64,000 nt of DNA, taken from positions 1 to 64,000 of the forward strand of contig CAVXMG010000038.1 in assembly GCA_963762735.1 (NCBI GenBank), given 5' to 3'. Both the position numbers and the translations under genes were made by a program. Source of the stretch: DASXKD01 sp963762735 (GTDB lineage: Bacteria; Actinomycetota; Actinomycetes; Streptosporangiales; Streptosporangiaceae). Positions 51,461-59,912 of this stretch are shown piece by piece. How positions within the stretch are numbered: position 1 is the first letter of the stretch; the number at the start of each line of letters is the position of its first letter. The notes under the pieces are model-generated. The model had not been told where the DNA came from, searched no databases, and saw nothing but the letters and a program-made list of their open reading frames with translations.

Positions 51461-52803
51461 CCGTCTCGGTGATGGTGTTCACCAGGGACCTGCGGCTCGC
51501 CGACAACCCGGCGCTCACCGCGGCGGCCCGGGCCGGTGCCGTGGTCCCGCTGTTCGTCTGGGACCAGCAGATCCTGGGCGCAGCGGGCGGGAACGCCAGC
51601 CGGCTCGGCTTCCTGCTTGACTCGCTCCGCGACCTGGACGCTGGCCTGCGGAAGGCCGGCGGTGCCCTCGTGTCGCGGACGGGCCCCTGGGCCAAGACGG
51701 TGATCGAGACCGCGCGGTCGGCCGGGGCCGCCCGCATCCACCTGGCCGCGGACGTTTCCGGCTACGCGGCCGCGCGGCTTGAGACGCTGCGGCGGGCGGC
51801 CGAGGGCACCGGCATCGCGGTGGCCTGCCATCCCGGCATCACCGCGGTCGAACCGGCCGCGGTCCGCGGCGCGGGCGGCGGTGCCTACCAGGTCTTCACG
51901 CCGTACTACCGGCGCTGGCTGGCGGTCCCCTGGCGGCGCGTGCTGCCCGCCCCGGCCCGGATCACACTGGCCGACGGCATCACGCCGGGGCGGCTCCCGC
52001 GGCTGGGTGACCTGTCCGCCGCCCCGCGCGCGGCGGACCTGCTCCCCGGGGGTGAGCCGGCGGGCCTGGCCCGGCTGGCCGCCTGGAGCGCCGGGTACCT
52101 GGCCGGCTATGACCGCCGCCACGACGACCTGGCCGCGGACGCCACCTCCCGGCTCTCGGCGTACGTGCATTTCGGCTGCGTCTCCCCGCTGGCACTGGCG
52201 ACCGATATGCGCGCGCGGCCCGGTGGCGCGGCGTTCGTCCGCCAGGTCGCCTGGCGGGACTTCTTCTGCCAGCTGCTCGCCTCCCGGCCGGACGCGGCCC
52301 GGCGGGACTACCGCGGCCGCGGCGACGACTGGCGGGACGACCCGGACGGGCTGGCCGCCTGGCAGCAGGGCCGGACCGGCTATCCGGTGGTGGATGCGGC
52401 CATGCGGCAGCTTGCCAGGGAGGGGTTCATGCACAACCGGGCCCGCATGATCGTCGCCTCGTTCCTGACCAAAGACCTCTACATCGACTGGCGGGCCGGG
52501 GCGGCGCACTTCATGCGGCACCTGGTGGACGCCGACGTAGCCTGCAACCAGCTCAACTGGCAGTGGGTGGCGGGCACCGGCACCGACACCAACCGGCACC
52601 GCGTGTTCAACCCCACCCTGCAGGGCCGGCGTTTCGACCCGGCCGGCGAGTACGTCCGCCGGTACCTGCCCGAGCTTGCCGGGCTCCCGGCCGCGGTGGT
52701 CCACGACCCGGATCCGGCCACCAGGCGGCAGCGGGGCTATCCGGAACCGATCGTCGACCACCGGGAGGCGATCGCCGCCTACCGGGCCGGGCGGCGCGGC
52801 TAG
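51457..52803 (+). CDS. phr: Deoxyribodipyrimidine photolyase (class I)
   Basis: 448 aa from GTG 51457 (GTGA overlap). Photolyase-related N-terminal domain (VMVFTRDLRLADNPALTAAA, VPLFVWDQ) and FAD-binding C-terminal domain. Visible are TSRLSAYVHFGCVSPL, QVAWRDFFCQLLASRP, GYPVVDAAMRQLAREGFMHN, RARMIVASFLTKDLYIDWR and ADVACNQLNWQWVAGTGTD. The W-rich electron chain residue W in NQLNWQWV is present. Repairs UV pyrimidine dimers with blue light. Last gene of the LitR-associated operon. Confidence 0.97.
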   Translation: MTVSVMVFTRDLRLADNPALTAAARAGAVVPLFVWDQQILGAAGGNASRLGFLLDSLRDLDAGLRKAGGALVSRTGPWAKTVIETARSAGAARIHLAADVSGYAAARLETLRRAAEGTGIAVACHPGITAVEPAAVRGAGGGAYQVFTPYYRRWLAVPWRRVLPAPARITLADGITPGRLPRLGDLSAAPRAADLLPGGEPAGLARLAAWSAGYLAGYDRRHDDLAADATSRLSAYVHFGCVSPLALATDMRARPGGAAFVRQVAWRDFFCQLLASRPDAARRDYRGRGDDWRDDPDGLAAWQQGRTGYPVVDAAMRQLAREGFMHNRARMIVASFLTKDLYIDWRAGAAHFMRHLVDADVACNQLNWQWVAGTGTDTNRHRVFNPTLQGRRFDPAGEYVRRYLPELAGLPAAVVHDPDPATRRQRGYPEPIVDHREAIAAYRAGRRG

Positions 52804-52858
52804 TCCTCGCTGGTCCCGGGCGTCCTTCAGCCAAGGTCGCCCGGACCTGGCTTGCCGG

Positions 52859-53656
52859 TCAGGCGGCCGCGCCGCGGTCGTCCAGGGAGCCGAGGAACTC
52901 GGCGATCGCGGCGGCGATCTGCGGCGCGGCGCGGCGCGGCAGGTGATGACCGGGCCCGTCCAGCATCATGACGCGGGCGTCGGGCAGGGCGGCGGCGAGC
53001 CGCTGGGTGGACCGGACCGGGACGATCATGTCGTGCGGGTCGGCGACCAGCAGGACCGGCTGGGTCACGGCCGGGAGCGACGCGGTGAGGCCGCCAAGCT
53101 CGCGGACCAGCGCGCGCTGCTCGGCGAGGAAGCTGCGCCACAGCGGCCCGTGATCGTGACGTGCGCCGGCCCAGATCTGCCAGTTCACGGCCTGATCCGG
53201 GCTCAGCGGCCGACGGTGCACCCGGCGCGCCGCGGCCAGTACCGTGCGGGCGAACCAGGGGGTCAGCCACCACGCCCCCAGCGCGGAGAGCTCACCGCTG
53301 ACCGGTGCCGCGAGCACCCAGTCCGCCCAGGTCAGGCAGCCCGGGCCGACGCTGGCCAGCAACACAAGGGCCTCGACCCGCTCGGGTGCCAGCCGGGCCG
53401 TGGCCAGCGCGACGCCGCCGCCGTAGGAGTGGCCCACCAGCACCGCGCGGTCGATGCCGCAGCCGTCCAGTTCGGCCACGACCGCGCGAGCACCGGCCGC
53501 AAAGCCCCCGGCCGGCTGCGGGCTCGCCCCGTACCCCGGCCGGTCCGGCGCAAGGACGCCCAGGCCGTCCGGCAGCCGGTCGGCGACCTGCTGCCAGTCC
53601 GCTCCCGAACCCGGTTGACCATGAAGCAGCACAACCCAGCGCTCGCTCACACTCAT
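52859..53656 (-). CDS. Alpha/beta hydrolase
   Basis: 265 aa from ATG 53656. Oxyanion region VVLLHGQPGSGADWQQVADR, nucleophile GHSYGGG, acid VADPHDMIVPV and His in LDGPGHHLPRRAAPQ complete the triad. The pattern LAPDRPGYGASPQPAG is that of epoxide-hydrolase/haloalkane-type or small-ester hydrolases. No ribosome binding site except AGGCTC directly before the ATG. Convergent with the photolyase gene. Confidence 0.9.
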   Translation of the reverse strand: MSVSERWVVLLHGQPGSGADWQQVADRLPDGLGVLAPDRPGYGASPQPAGGFAAGARAVVAELDGCGIDRAVLVGHSYGGGVALATARLAPERVEALVLLASVGPGCLTWADWVLAAPVSGELSALGAWWLTPWFARTVLAAARRVHRRPLSPDQAVNWQIWAGARHDHGPLWRSFLAEQRALVRELGGLTASLPAVTQPVLLVADPHDMIVPVRSTQRLAAALPDARVMMLDGPGHHLPRRAAPQIAAAIAEFLGSLDDRGAAA

Positions 53657-53828
53657 GAGCCTAAATCGCCATCTGCGGCCAAAGAATAGGCCGCATGCAG
53701 GAGAAGCGAATCCCCGAACTTCGCATAAATGGACATTACCGGACCAAGTCGGGTTGTCGCGACGCGCCACGCCGTGCCCCGGAGACCTCATTCCGGGCTC
53801 TTGTGGTAACGCCGGGTTACCTTAGGAA

Positions 53829-54086
53829 ATGTGTCCGGATGCGAAGTTCCGCCGCCAGCCCCCGGCGATCGAAGGCCGCATGACGTCTGTGGATGACGCC
53901 GCCAAGCGCAAGGCGGCCCCGGCCGATCACGCCGGCAGCGTGTTGTGCCGCCTGTTGATCGCCCACCCCGAGGTCGTCGACATCGAAATACTCGGCCAGC
54001 TGGACCTGCCCGAAGGGATCATCTACTCGCTGGGCGTCATGCTGCCCGACGGCAGGGAACTGCTCATCGACGTCGGGGACGTCTGA
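53829..54086 (+). CDS. Small unknown protein (68-85 aa)
   Basis: ATG 53829 (TTAGGAA upstream) gives 85 aa, ATG 53880 (GAAGG upstream) 68 aa. The core is DHAGSVLCRLLIAHPEVVDI, EILGQLDLPEGIIYSLGVML, then DGRELLIDVGDV. The regular beta pattern suggests a small folded domain. No family recognised. It stands alone between convergent and divergent neighbours. Confidence 0.55.
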   Translation: MCPDAKFRRQPPAIEGRMTSVDDAAKRKAAPADHAGSVLCRLLIAHPEVVDIEILGQLDLPEGIIYSLGVMLPDGRELLIDVGDV

Positions 54087-54159
54087 CCGGTGGTGCGGCA
54101 CAGCAAACGGCCAGGGCCGGGCCACGAAGCGGTCTTCGCGGCCCGGCCCGTGGCTCACC

Positions 54160-55860
54160 TCAGCACTTCGTCGGGTTTGGCAGCACCGCGCTCGCGAGGT
54201 CGAGCTGGCCCTTGAAGAACCCGTGCTCGACCAGGTGGGCGTACTGCTGGTCGCCGCCGAACCTGTTGCCGTTGTTCATGTGGCCGAACTCCCACACGCA
54301 CTTCCCGCCGACCTTGGCCTGCGTGTAGTACGGGTAGAAGTGCCCGGGACCGTTCGGCGGCGGGACCGCGCAGCCCTGCGGGTTCTGCGGCACGCAGGTG
54401 GTGATCTCGCTGGCGGGTGCGTCGGTCTCGAACTGGATGCCCGAGTACCTGGCCCCGCCCGTGGTCGGCTGCTGTTGCAGGAACGGTGACGGGAACGGGC
54501 CCGCCTTCAGCGAGTTGGGGAAGTCGGGGTAGTAGTCCGTGCCGTCGAAGTCCAGGTCACCGTTCTGCGTGAAGTCGTCCAGGCAGCCGGTGACCAGGTT
54601 GGGCGGCGTGTTGAGGCTGCCGTGGGTGTCCCCCTTCTTGTAGCAGAGCGCGTCCGTGGGCTCCTGACCGCCCTGGGTGGGATCGGGGGGCCCGGCGGCC
54701 TCGTAGGCGCCGTGACATTCCAGCCAGCTCGTGTCGGTGACCCCCGGCGCGAGCTGGAGGGAGATCTTGCCGGTGACCTTGCTGCACGGCTCGAAGTGGC
54801 CGATCTCGAACTGGTTGAGGATGCCACTCAGCAGCACCGACCACCCGATCGAGTTCTGCGACCTGGCGGTGTTGAACAGCGGCTGGAAGTTGAACGGGGC
54901 GCCGGCGCAGCTGAAGAAGTTGGTGTTCATGAAGCCGTTGGCGCCCGAGGCGACCATGAAGCCGCTCTGCCCGGTGGTCAGGTCGCTGATCTGGACCTTG
55001 AACGCGCGCTTCCCGCCGCCGATGCTCGCGTCCCACATGTGCGTGCGCACCATGTCGCCTGGGTTCATCATCAGCGTCTGGCTGTTGGGCGTCAGCGTCG
55101 ACAGGTCGGAAAGCTGCGGGCTCGGCGGGCCGGCGGGCACGCCGTTGCGCTGGATGAAGGCGAAGTTCACCGGCTCTTCGCAGTTTGTGTTTAGGTGCCC
55201 GGCGTTGTCGGCCTCGAGCGAGTCGATGGTGAGTGCCGCGCACCACTGGGTGTTGTTACAGCTCACCGAGTCGGCGAACGGCGCGAAGCCGGGCGGGTAG
55301 AACTGCATCTCCATGAACGCCCCGCCGCCGCCGGGGAAGACGCCGTGGGGGGCGTTGCTGTCGCTGTTCGGTACGCACTTGGTCTGCGGGTACGACTTCG
55401 GGTCGCACATGCTCATCCCGAACCACGGCGCGACGCTCAGCTCGAACCAGTGGGTGACGTCATGGCCGGGATGGCTGGTCGTCGGCATGGCCTTCGGGTC
55501 CATCGGGAGGCGCTCGGTGAACGACACGTTGTTGCCCGAACCCGGCCGCTTGGAGATGAAGCGGATGGACGGCTCGTCGTGGCCGATGTAGTGGCCGTTG
55601 TCGAAGAAGCGGGGGTAGCCGTTTATGCCGCGGATGTCTGTGCAGGCCAGCTTGCGCGTGAGCGCTTTCTGGATCTTGCTGTAGCCGTTGCAGTCGAGCA
55701 GCCCGGTGGCTTTGGGGCGGACACCGCCCTTGGCCGCCGCTGGCGCCGCGCTGGCCGTCATCCCGAACAGGGACTGACTCGCGACCAGCGCCACCGTTGC
55801 GGCGGCTCCCACCATCCCGATCGACCATGTCCGCCAGTGACCATTGATGCTCCCGGCCAT
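54160..55860 (-). CDS. Large secreted protein of unknown function
   Basis: 566 aa from ATG 55860 (GGGAG upstream). The signal peptide is WSIGMVGAAATVALVASQS with cleavage likely near TASAAPAAAKG. At least twelve Cys residues suggest disulfides. Landmarks: DIRGINGYPRFFDNGHYIGH, DVTHWFELSVAPWFGMSMCD, FMEMQFYPPGFAPFADS, CAALTIDSLEAD and YYPDFPNSLKAGPFPSP. The length and DGTDYYPDFP-type texture are seen in extracellular actinobacterial proteins of unassigned role. No catalytic motif seen. The upstream 220 bp hold AT-rich sequence (56040-56085) likely for promoters. Confidence 0.8.
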   Translation of the reverse strand: MAGSINGHWRTWSIGMVGAAATVALVASQSLFGMTASAAPAAAKGGVRPKATGLLDCNGYSKIQKALTRKLACTDIRGINGYPRFFDNGHYIGHDEPSIRFISKRPGSGNNVSFTERLPMDPKAMPTTSHPGHDVTHWFELSVAPWFGMSMCDPKSYPQTKCVPNSDSNAPHGVFPGGGGAFMEMQFYPPGFAPFADSVSCNNTQWCAALTIDSLEADNAGHLNTNCEEPVNFAFIQRNGVPAGPPSPQLSDLSTLTPNSQTLMMNPGDMVRTHMWDASIGGGKRAFKVQISDLTTGQSGFMVASGANGFMNTNFFSCAGAPFNFQPLFNTARSQNSIGWSVLLSGILNQFEIGHFEPCSKVTGKISLQLAPGVTDTSWLECHGAYEAAGPPDPTQGGQEPTDALCYKKGDTHGSLNTPPNLVTGCLDDFTQNGDLDFDGTDYYPDFPNSLKAGPFPSPFLQQQPTTGGARYSGIQFETDAPASEITTCVPQNPQGCAVPPPNGPGHFYPYYTQAKVGGKCVWEFGHMNNGNRFGGDQQYAHLVEHGFFKGQLDLASAVLPNPTKC

Positions 55861-56079
55861 GGCATCGCTCCCTTCGCTGGGCCCCTGCAGCTCCGCAGGG
55901 CCGTCCAGACCTGGGCACCGGCGTGGCCTAGGTACCTGTCCAGCCGGTGCCACAAGCTGATACCTAACGTGTCATCCGTAATTGCACCGCGGGTGACTCT
56001 GATTGGCCGCCGCCGGTGCAAGTCTCCCCCGCCGTCCGGAATAAGTCCACCTTTACCCTTGCAAGATTACTTTTGCTAG

Positions 56080-56991
56080 CTAAAGGTCGGGAATGCCAAG
56101 GTCCAGGTTAGGGCGTTCAATTCCGCCGTCTACCTCGAGTATCTTTCCGGTGATGTAGCCGGAGGCCGGCGAGGCGAGGAAGACCACCGCGGCCGCGACC
56201 TCCTGCGGGTCACCGATCCGGCGCAGCGGGGTCGCCTGCTCCATCTGCCTGCGCAGGCCGTCGTCGGTGAGCACGATGTCCAGCGCCGAGGTCGCGGCGG
56301 CACCGACGGCGATCGCGTTGACCCGGATCCGGGGGGCGAGGTCGGCGGCGGCCAGCCGGGTGTAATGCGCCAGGGCCGCCTTGGCCGTGCCATAGGCCAG
56401 GTAACCGCGGCCCGCGGTCCGGCCTACGGCCGAGGAGATGTTGATCACCGCGCTGGCCGGTGCCCGCTCCGCTTCACCTGCCTGCGTCCCGGTTCCCTGA
56501 TCGTCTGCCCCCGCAGCCACGCGCTCCCCCTCTCCCACGCCCGCCCGCACCCCTTCTCCCGGCGCCGGCACCCCTTCTCCCGCCGCCGCGAGCAGGTGCG
56601 GGACCGCTGCCTGGGTCAGGGCGTGCGCGACCGCAACATTGAAGTGGAACGCGGCCTCCAGATGCCGCGGCTTGGTCGCCTGGAACGGCCGCGGCATCGC
56701 ACCGCCAACGTTGTTGACCACGATGTCCAGCCGCCCGAAGGCATCGGCCGCGGCGGCAGCCAGCGCCGCGGCGGCGTCGGTGTCACTCAGGTCCGCGGGG
56801 ATCACGAGGGCGCGGCGGCCGGCCGCCTCCACCTGGGCCGCGACCCCGGCCAGTTGGTCCGCGCTGCGCGCGCTGATCACCACGTCCGCCCCGGCCTGGG
56901 CCAGGGCCACCGCAGCGGCCGCGCCCAGCCCGCGGCCCGCGCCTGTCACCACGGCCACCCGCCCGGTGACACGGAAGAGATCCAGGATCAT
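56080..56991 (-). CDS. Short-chain dehydrogenase with a low-complexity insert
   Basis: 303 aa. Cofactor motif VAVVTGAGRGLGAAAAVALA, NNVGGAMPRPFQATKP, INISSAVGRTAGRGYLAYGT with Tyr-x3-Lys (YGTAK), and VDGGI near the end. Between PHLLAAAGEG and ASAVINISS there are about 40 extra residues made of Gly/Glu/Val/Ala repeats (GEGVPAPGEGVRAGVGEGER). Normal SDRs have only a short loop there. The DNA under it (56470-56600) has repeated CCCCTTCTCCCG units, so the insert looks like recent repeat expansion. First gene of the catabolic region. Confidence 0.88.
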   Translation of the reverse strand: MILDLFRVTGRVAVVTGAGRGLGAAAAVALAQAGADVVISARSADQLAGVAAQVEAAGRRALVIPADLSDTDAAAALAAAAADAFGRLDIVVNNVGGAMPRPFQATKPRHLEAAFHFNVAVAHALTQAAVPHLLAAAGEGVPAPGEGVRAGVGEGERVAAGADDQGTGTQAGEAERAPASAVINISSAVGRTAGRGYLAYGTAKAALAHYTRLAAADLAPRIRVNAIAVGAAATSALDIVLTDDGLRRQMEQATPLRRIGDPQEVAAAVVFLASPASGYITGKILEVDGGIERPNLDLGIPDL

Positions 56992-57048
56992 GGCATGCCT
57001 CCGCGCGATAGGGGCGGGGCGGGCCCGCCCGCGGCACCGGCTCTCCGG

Positions 57049-58164
57049 TCAGAAGGCGATGACCCCGCGCAGGACGCGGCCAGCCTCGATGTCCGCGTAC
57101 CCCTGGTTGACCTGATCGAGCGAGTACGTCTCGGTGATCATCTCATCCAGCTTCAGGATGCCGTCGCGGTAGAGGTTCAGCAGCCTGGGAATCTGGGTGC
57201 GGGGGCTCTCCGATCCGTAGAGGCAGCCCTTGATCTCCTTGTTCATCATGGCCAGCATGAACAGGTTGACGTCGGCCTGCGCCTGGGCGATCGGCGCCAC
57301 AGATGTGATGACGCAGGTGCCGCCCTTGGCCGTCAGCGTGAGCGCCGGCTCGAGCAGGTCGCCGCGCATCACGCCGAAGGTGCAGATGACCGAGTCGCAC
57401 ATCTGGCCCCAGGTCAGTGCGCCGACTCCGGCGATGGCGTCGTCGAGCGAGGGATAGACGTGGGTGGCGCCGAAGCGCAGGGCCTGCTCGCGCTTGAACT
57501 CCACCGGGTCGACGGCGATGATCCGGCGCGCTCCCGCCACCCGCGCGCCCTGGACCGCGCTGATACCGACCCCGCCGATGCCCAGGATAGCGACGGTGTC
57601 ACCGGGACGGACTCCCGCGCGGTTGACCGCCGAGCCGAACCCGGTGGCGACCCCGCAGGAGACCAGCGCGACCGCGGGCCACGGGATGTCCGGAGCCACC
57701 TTGACGACCGAGGACTCGGGGAGCAGTTGCCGTTCCGCGAAGGCGCCGAGCTGCGAGAACCGCGCGACCGGCTCGCTCCCGATCCGGTGCGCCACGCGCC
57801 CATCGGTGATGATCCCGGTGTCGAAGAGCTTCATGCCCAGGTCGCACAGGAACGCCTGGCCGGCCAGGCACGACGCGCATGAGCCGCAGGAGGGGATGAA
57901 CGCCATCGCGACATGGTCGCCGGGCGCCACCGACGTCACACCCTCGCCAACTACAGAGACCTCGCCGGCGCCCTCGTGACCGTTGATCACCGGGTAATGC
58001 GGGAGCGGCAGGTCACCGCTCCGCACGTGCTCGTCGGAGTGGCACATCCCGCAGGCCCGCATCTCGACCAGCACCTCGCCAGGGCCCGGCTCGTCGAGCT
58101 CAATGGTGTCGATCTTGTAGTCCTGGCCTGGTCCGTACAGCAACGCTGCACGCGCACTGATCAT
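57049..58164 (-). CDS. NDMA-dependent zinc alcohol dehydrogenase
   Basis: 371 aa from ATG 58164. Catalytic zinc: Cys in RACGMCHSDEHVRSGD and His/Glu in INGHEGAGEV. Structural zinc: CGSCASCLAGQAFLC. Coenzyme fold: VAILGIGGVGISAVQGARVA. The closest family I know is the NDMA-dependent Rxyl_3153-type dehydrogenases, linked to mycofactocin redox carrier in actinobacteria. Mycofactocin genes are not in this window. A KstR-like palindrome and a motif shared with tetR and an SDR precede the gene, pointing to substrate-controlled catabolism of a steroid or fatty alcohol. Confidence 0.9.
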   Translation of the reverse strand: MISARAALLYGPGQDYKIDTIELDEPGPGEVLVEMRACGMCHSDEHVRSGDLPLPHYPVINGHEGAGEVSVVGEGVTSVAPGDHVAMAFIPSCGSCASCLAGQAFLCDLGMKLFDTGIITDGRVAHRIGSEPVARFSQLGAFAERQLLPESSVVKVAPDIPWPAVALVSCGVATGFGSAVNRAGVRPGDTVAILGIGGVGISAVQGARVAGARRIIAVDPVEFKREQALRFGATHVYPSLDDAIAGVGALTWGQMCDSVICTFGVMRGDLLEPALTLTAKGGTCVITSVAPIAQAQADVNLFMLAMMNKEIKGCLYGSESPRTQIPRLLNLYRDGILKLDEMITETYSLDQVNQGYADIEAGRVLRGVIAF

Positions 58165-58185
58165 CGCCGATGAACCCCCAAACGC

Positions 58186-58201
58186 GGTGGACGCTTGCGG
58201 C
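58186..58201 (-). promoter_or_regulatory. Core of shared TetR-type motif before the alcohol dehydrogenase
   Basis: TTGCCGCAAGCGTCCA on the minus strand. It shares GCAAGCGT with the 17-bp motifs at 58335-58351 and 59089-59105 and lies 22 bp upstream of the ATG (58164). Fits a third operator of the same regulator, weaker than the two others. Confidence 0.4.
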
Positions 58202-58206
58202 AATAG

Positions 58207-58220
58207 TAGAACACGTTCCA
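58207..58220. promoter_or_regulatory. KstR-like palindrome
   Basis: TAGAACACGTTCCA matches the KstR operator pattern TnnAACnnGTTnnA. KstR controls cholesterol-side-chain catabolism genes in actinobacteria. It lies 43-56 bp upstream of the alcohol dehydrogenase start. One site by itself is weak proof. Confidence 0.4.
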
Positions 58221-58334
58221 GTTTCGGGCAGCGGGCGGTCATGCAAGGAACACCGGCGCCGGTGAAGCAACCGTGGGCCCGGTTCCAAGGGGGTTGCATG
58301 GTCATCCCGCTGCCCTGATCGCCACCCCGGCCAA

Positions 58335-58351
58335 ACCGAGCAAGCGTTAGG
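58335..58351. promoter_or_regulatory. 17-bp motif before tetR
   Basis: ACCGAGCAAGCGTTAGG lies 32 bp upstream of the tetR GTG. It shares 15 of 17 bases with 59089-59105. Probable autoregulatory operator of the TetR protein. Confidence 0.5.
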
Positions 58352-58383
58352 GAGGCAGGCCTCAGTCCTGCGATAATGACGTC

Positions 58384-59046
58384 GTGGCTACCACCAGGAA
58401 GGGCCAGGCTCAGCTCAACGGCACAGGCACGGCAAGCGTCAACGGGGCGCTGCGGTCGCGGCGCCGGGCCGACATGGTCGCGATCGCAGCGGACCTTTTC
58501 GCGCAAAAGGGGTATCGCGCCACGACCGTGCGCGAGATCGCGGACGCCGCCGGGATCCTGTCCGGCAGCCTGTACCACCACTTCGACTCCAAGGAGTCGA
58601 TCGGCGACGAGATCCTGTCGGGCTTCATCAACGAGGTGCTGGCGAACTACCGCGCCGCCGTCGCCGAGGCCACGGACCCGCGGGCGGTGCTGGAGCAGAT
58701 CGTGCGCAGCACCAGCCGGACCCTCTCCTCGCACCGCGCGGCCCTGACCATGCTGCAGAACGACTGGAACCACTTCGCTGCCCAGCCCCGGTTCGCCTAC
58801 CTGCCCAAGGCGCTGCGCGAGATCGAGCGGACCTGGATCGGGCAGCTGGAACTCGGCAGGCAGGCCGGCCTGTTCCGGACGGACCTGGATCCCAAGCTCA
58901 CCTACCGGCTGCTCCAGGACGTGCTGTGGATTCCCGCGCAGTGGCGCCGGACCCGCGGTTACAGCGGCGACCAGGTGGTCGACGGCTTCCTGCGCATCCT
59001 CTTCGACGGGATCGCCGCCCGCGCGCCCGGCGCCACGAGCGCCTGA
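58384..59046 (+). CDS. TetR-family regulator
   Basis: 220 aa from GTG 58384. The helix-turn-helix is RSRRRADMVAIAADLFAQKG, then TTVREIADAAGILSGSLYHH. The first 24 residues are a Ser/Thr/Gly-rich tail. The ligand-binding half (IERTWIGQLELGRQAGLFRT, LLQDVLWIPAQWRRTRGY) resembles KstR2-like regulators of steroid or acyl-CoA catabolism. Divergent from the NDMA alcohol dehydrogenase (219 bp) and followed by an SDR; identical-type motifs before both make it their likely repressor. Confidence 0.9.
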   Translation: MATTRKGQAQLNGTGTASVNGALRSRRRADMVAIAADLFAQKGYRATTVREIADAAGILSGSLYHHFDSKESIGDEILSGFINEVLANYRAAVAEATDPRAVLEQIVRSTSRTLSSHRAALTMLQNDWNHFAAQPRFAYLPKALREIERTWIGQLELGRQAGLFRTDLDPKLTYRLLQDVLWIPAQWRRTRGYSGDQVVDGFLRILFDGIAARAPGATSA

Positions 59047-59088
59047 TCTGCTCCTGCCGCTGCCCGAGGTCGTGGCTGTTACCCTCGC

Positions 59089-59105
59089 ACCAAGCAAGCG
59101 TTTGG
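59089..59105. promoter_or_regulatory. 17-bp motif before the SDR gene
   Basis: ACCAAGCAAGCGTTTGG, 15 of 17 identical to the motif before tetR, lies 27 bp upstream of the SDR ATG (59133). CCAA-N8-TTGG symmetry is visible inside it. Probable operator of the TetR protein encoded just upstream. Confidence 0.5.
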
Positions 59106-59132
59106 TTGACCGAAGGGCGACCGGGAGGCACC

Positions 59133-59894
59133 ATGGGCCGGCTCGACGGCAAGGTCGCGCTGATCACCGGGGGCGCCCGGGGAATGGGCAAGTCGCACGT
59201 GCGCCACTTCGTGGCGCAGGGCGCTCAGGTGGTCTTCGGCGACGTGCTCGACGACAAGGGCGCCGCGCTCGCCGCCGAGTTTGACGAGAAGTCCTGCCGG
59301 TACATCCACCACGACGTGACCAGCGAAGCGGGCTGGGCGGCCGCGGTCGCGCTCGCGACCGGCACCTTCGGCAAGCTGGACGTGCTGGTCAACAACGCCG
59401 GTGTGCTGATGTTCGCCCGGATCGACGACATGCCGCTGGCCGAGTTCCGGCGGGTCCTCGAGGTGAACGCGGTCGGCTGCTGGCTGGGCATGAAGGCGGC
59501 GATCGGGCCGATGAAGGCGGCCGGCGGCGGCTCGATCGTCAACATCTCCTCGGTCGAGGGGTTCACCGGCGCTGCTGGCCTGTCCGCCTACAGTGCGAGC
59601 AAGTTCGCGATCCGCGGCATGACCAAGTCCGCCGCCCAGGAACTCGGCCAGTTCGGCATCCGGGTCAACTCCGTCCACCCCGGCGGGGTCCTGACCAGCA
59701 TGACCCTCGGTCAGGCCGCAGCCGCGGACCCGGCGGACGGCGAGGCCTTCCTCAACGCCATGCCGCTGGCCCGGTTCGCCAGCCCGGCCGAGATCTCCCG
59801 CCTCGTCGCGTACCTGGCCTCCGACGAGTCGTCCTATTCGACCGGCAGCGAGTTCGTCGCCGACGGCGGCCTGCTGTCCGGGCCCGGCTACTGA
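59133..59894 (+). CDS. Short-chain dehydrogenase/reductase
   Basis: 253 aa from ATG 59133 (GGGAGG, ideal spacing). Complete classical SDR: VALITGGARGMGKSHVRHFV, LVNNAGVLMFARIDD, NISSVEGFTGAAGLSAYSAS with Tyr-x3-Lys (YSASK), and C-terminal VADGGLLSGPGY. Resembles the hydroxysteroid/3-alpha-hydroxy dehydrogenase branch. Opens the likely catabolic operon with the next SDR and the PNPOx-like gene. Confidence 0.93.
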   Translation: MGRLDGKVALITGGARGMGKSHVRHFVAQGAQVVFGDVLDDKGAALAAEFDEKSCRYIHHDVTSEAGWAAAVALATGTFGKLDVLVNNAGVLMFARIDDMPLAEFRRVLEVNAVGCWLGMKAAIGPMKAAGGGSIVNISSVEGFTGAAGLSAYSASKFAIRGMTKSAAQELGQFGIRVNSVHPGGVLTSMTLGQAAAADPADGEAFLNAMPLARFASPAEISRLVAYLASDESSYSTGSEFVADGGLLSGPGY

Positions 59895-59912
59895 GTGAAG
59901 GAGCGTTCCGCG

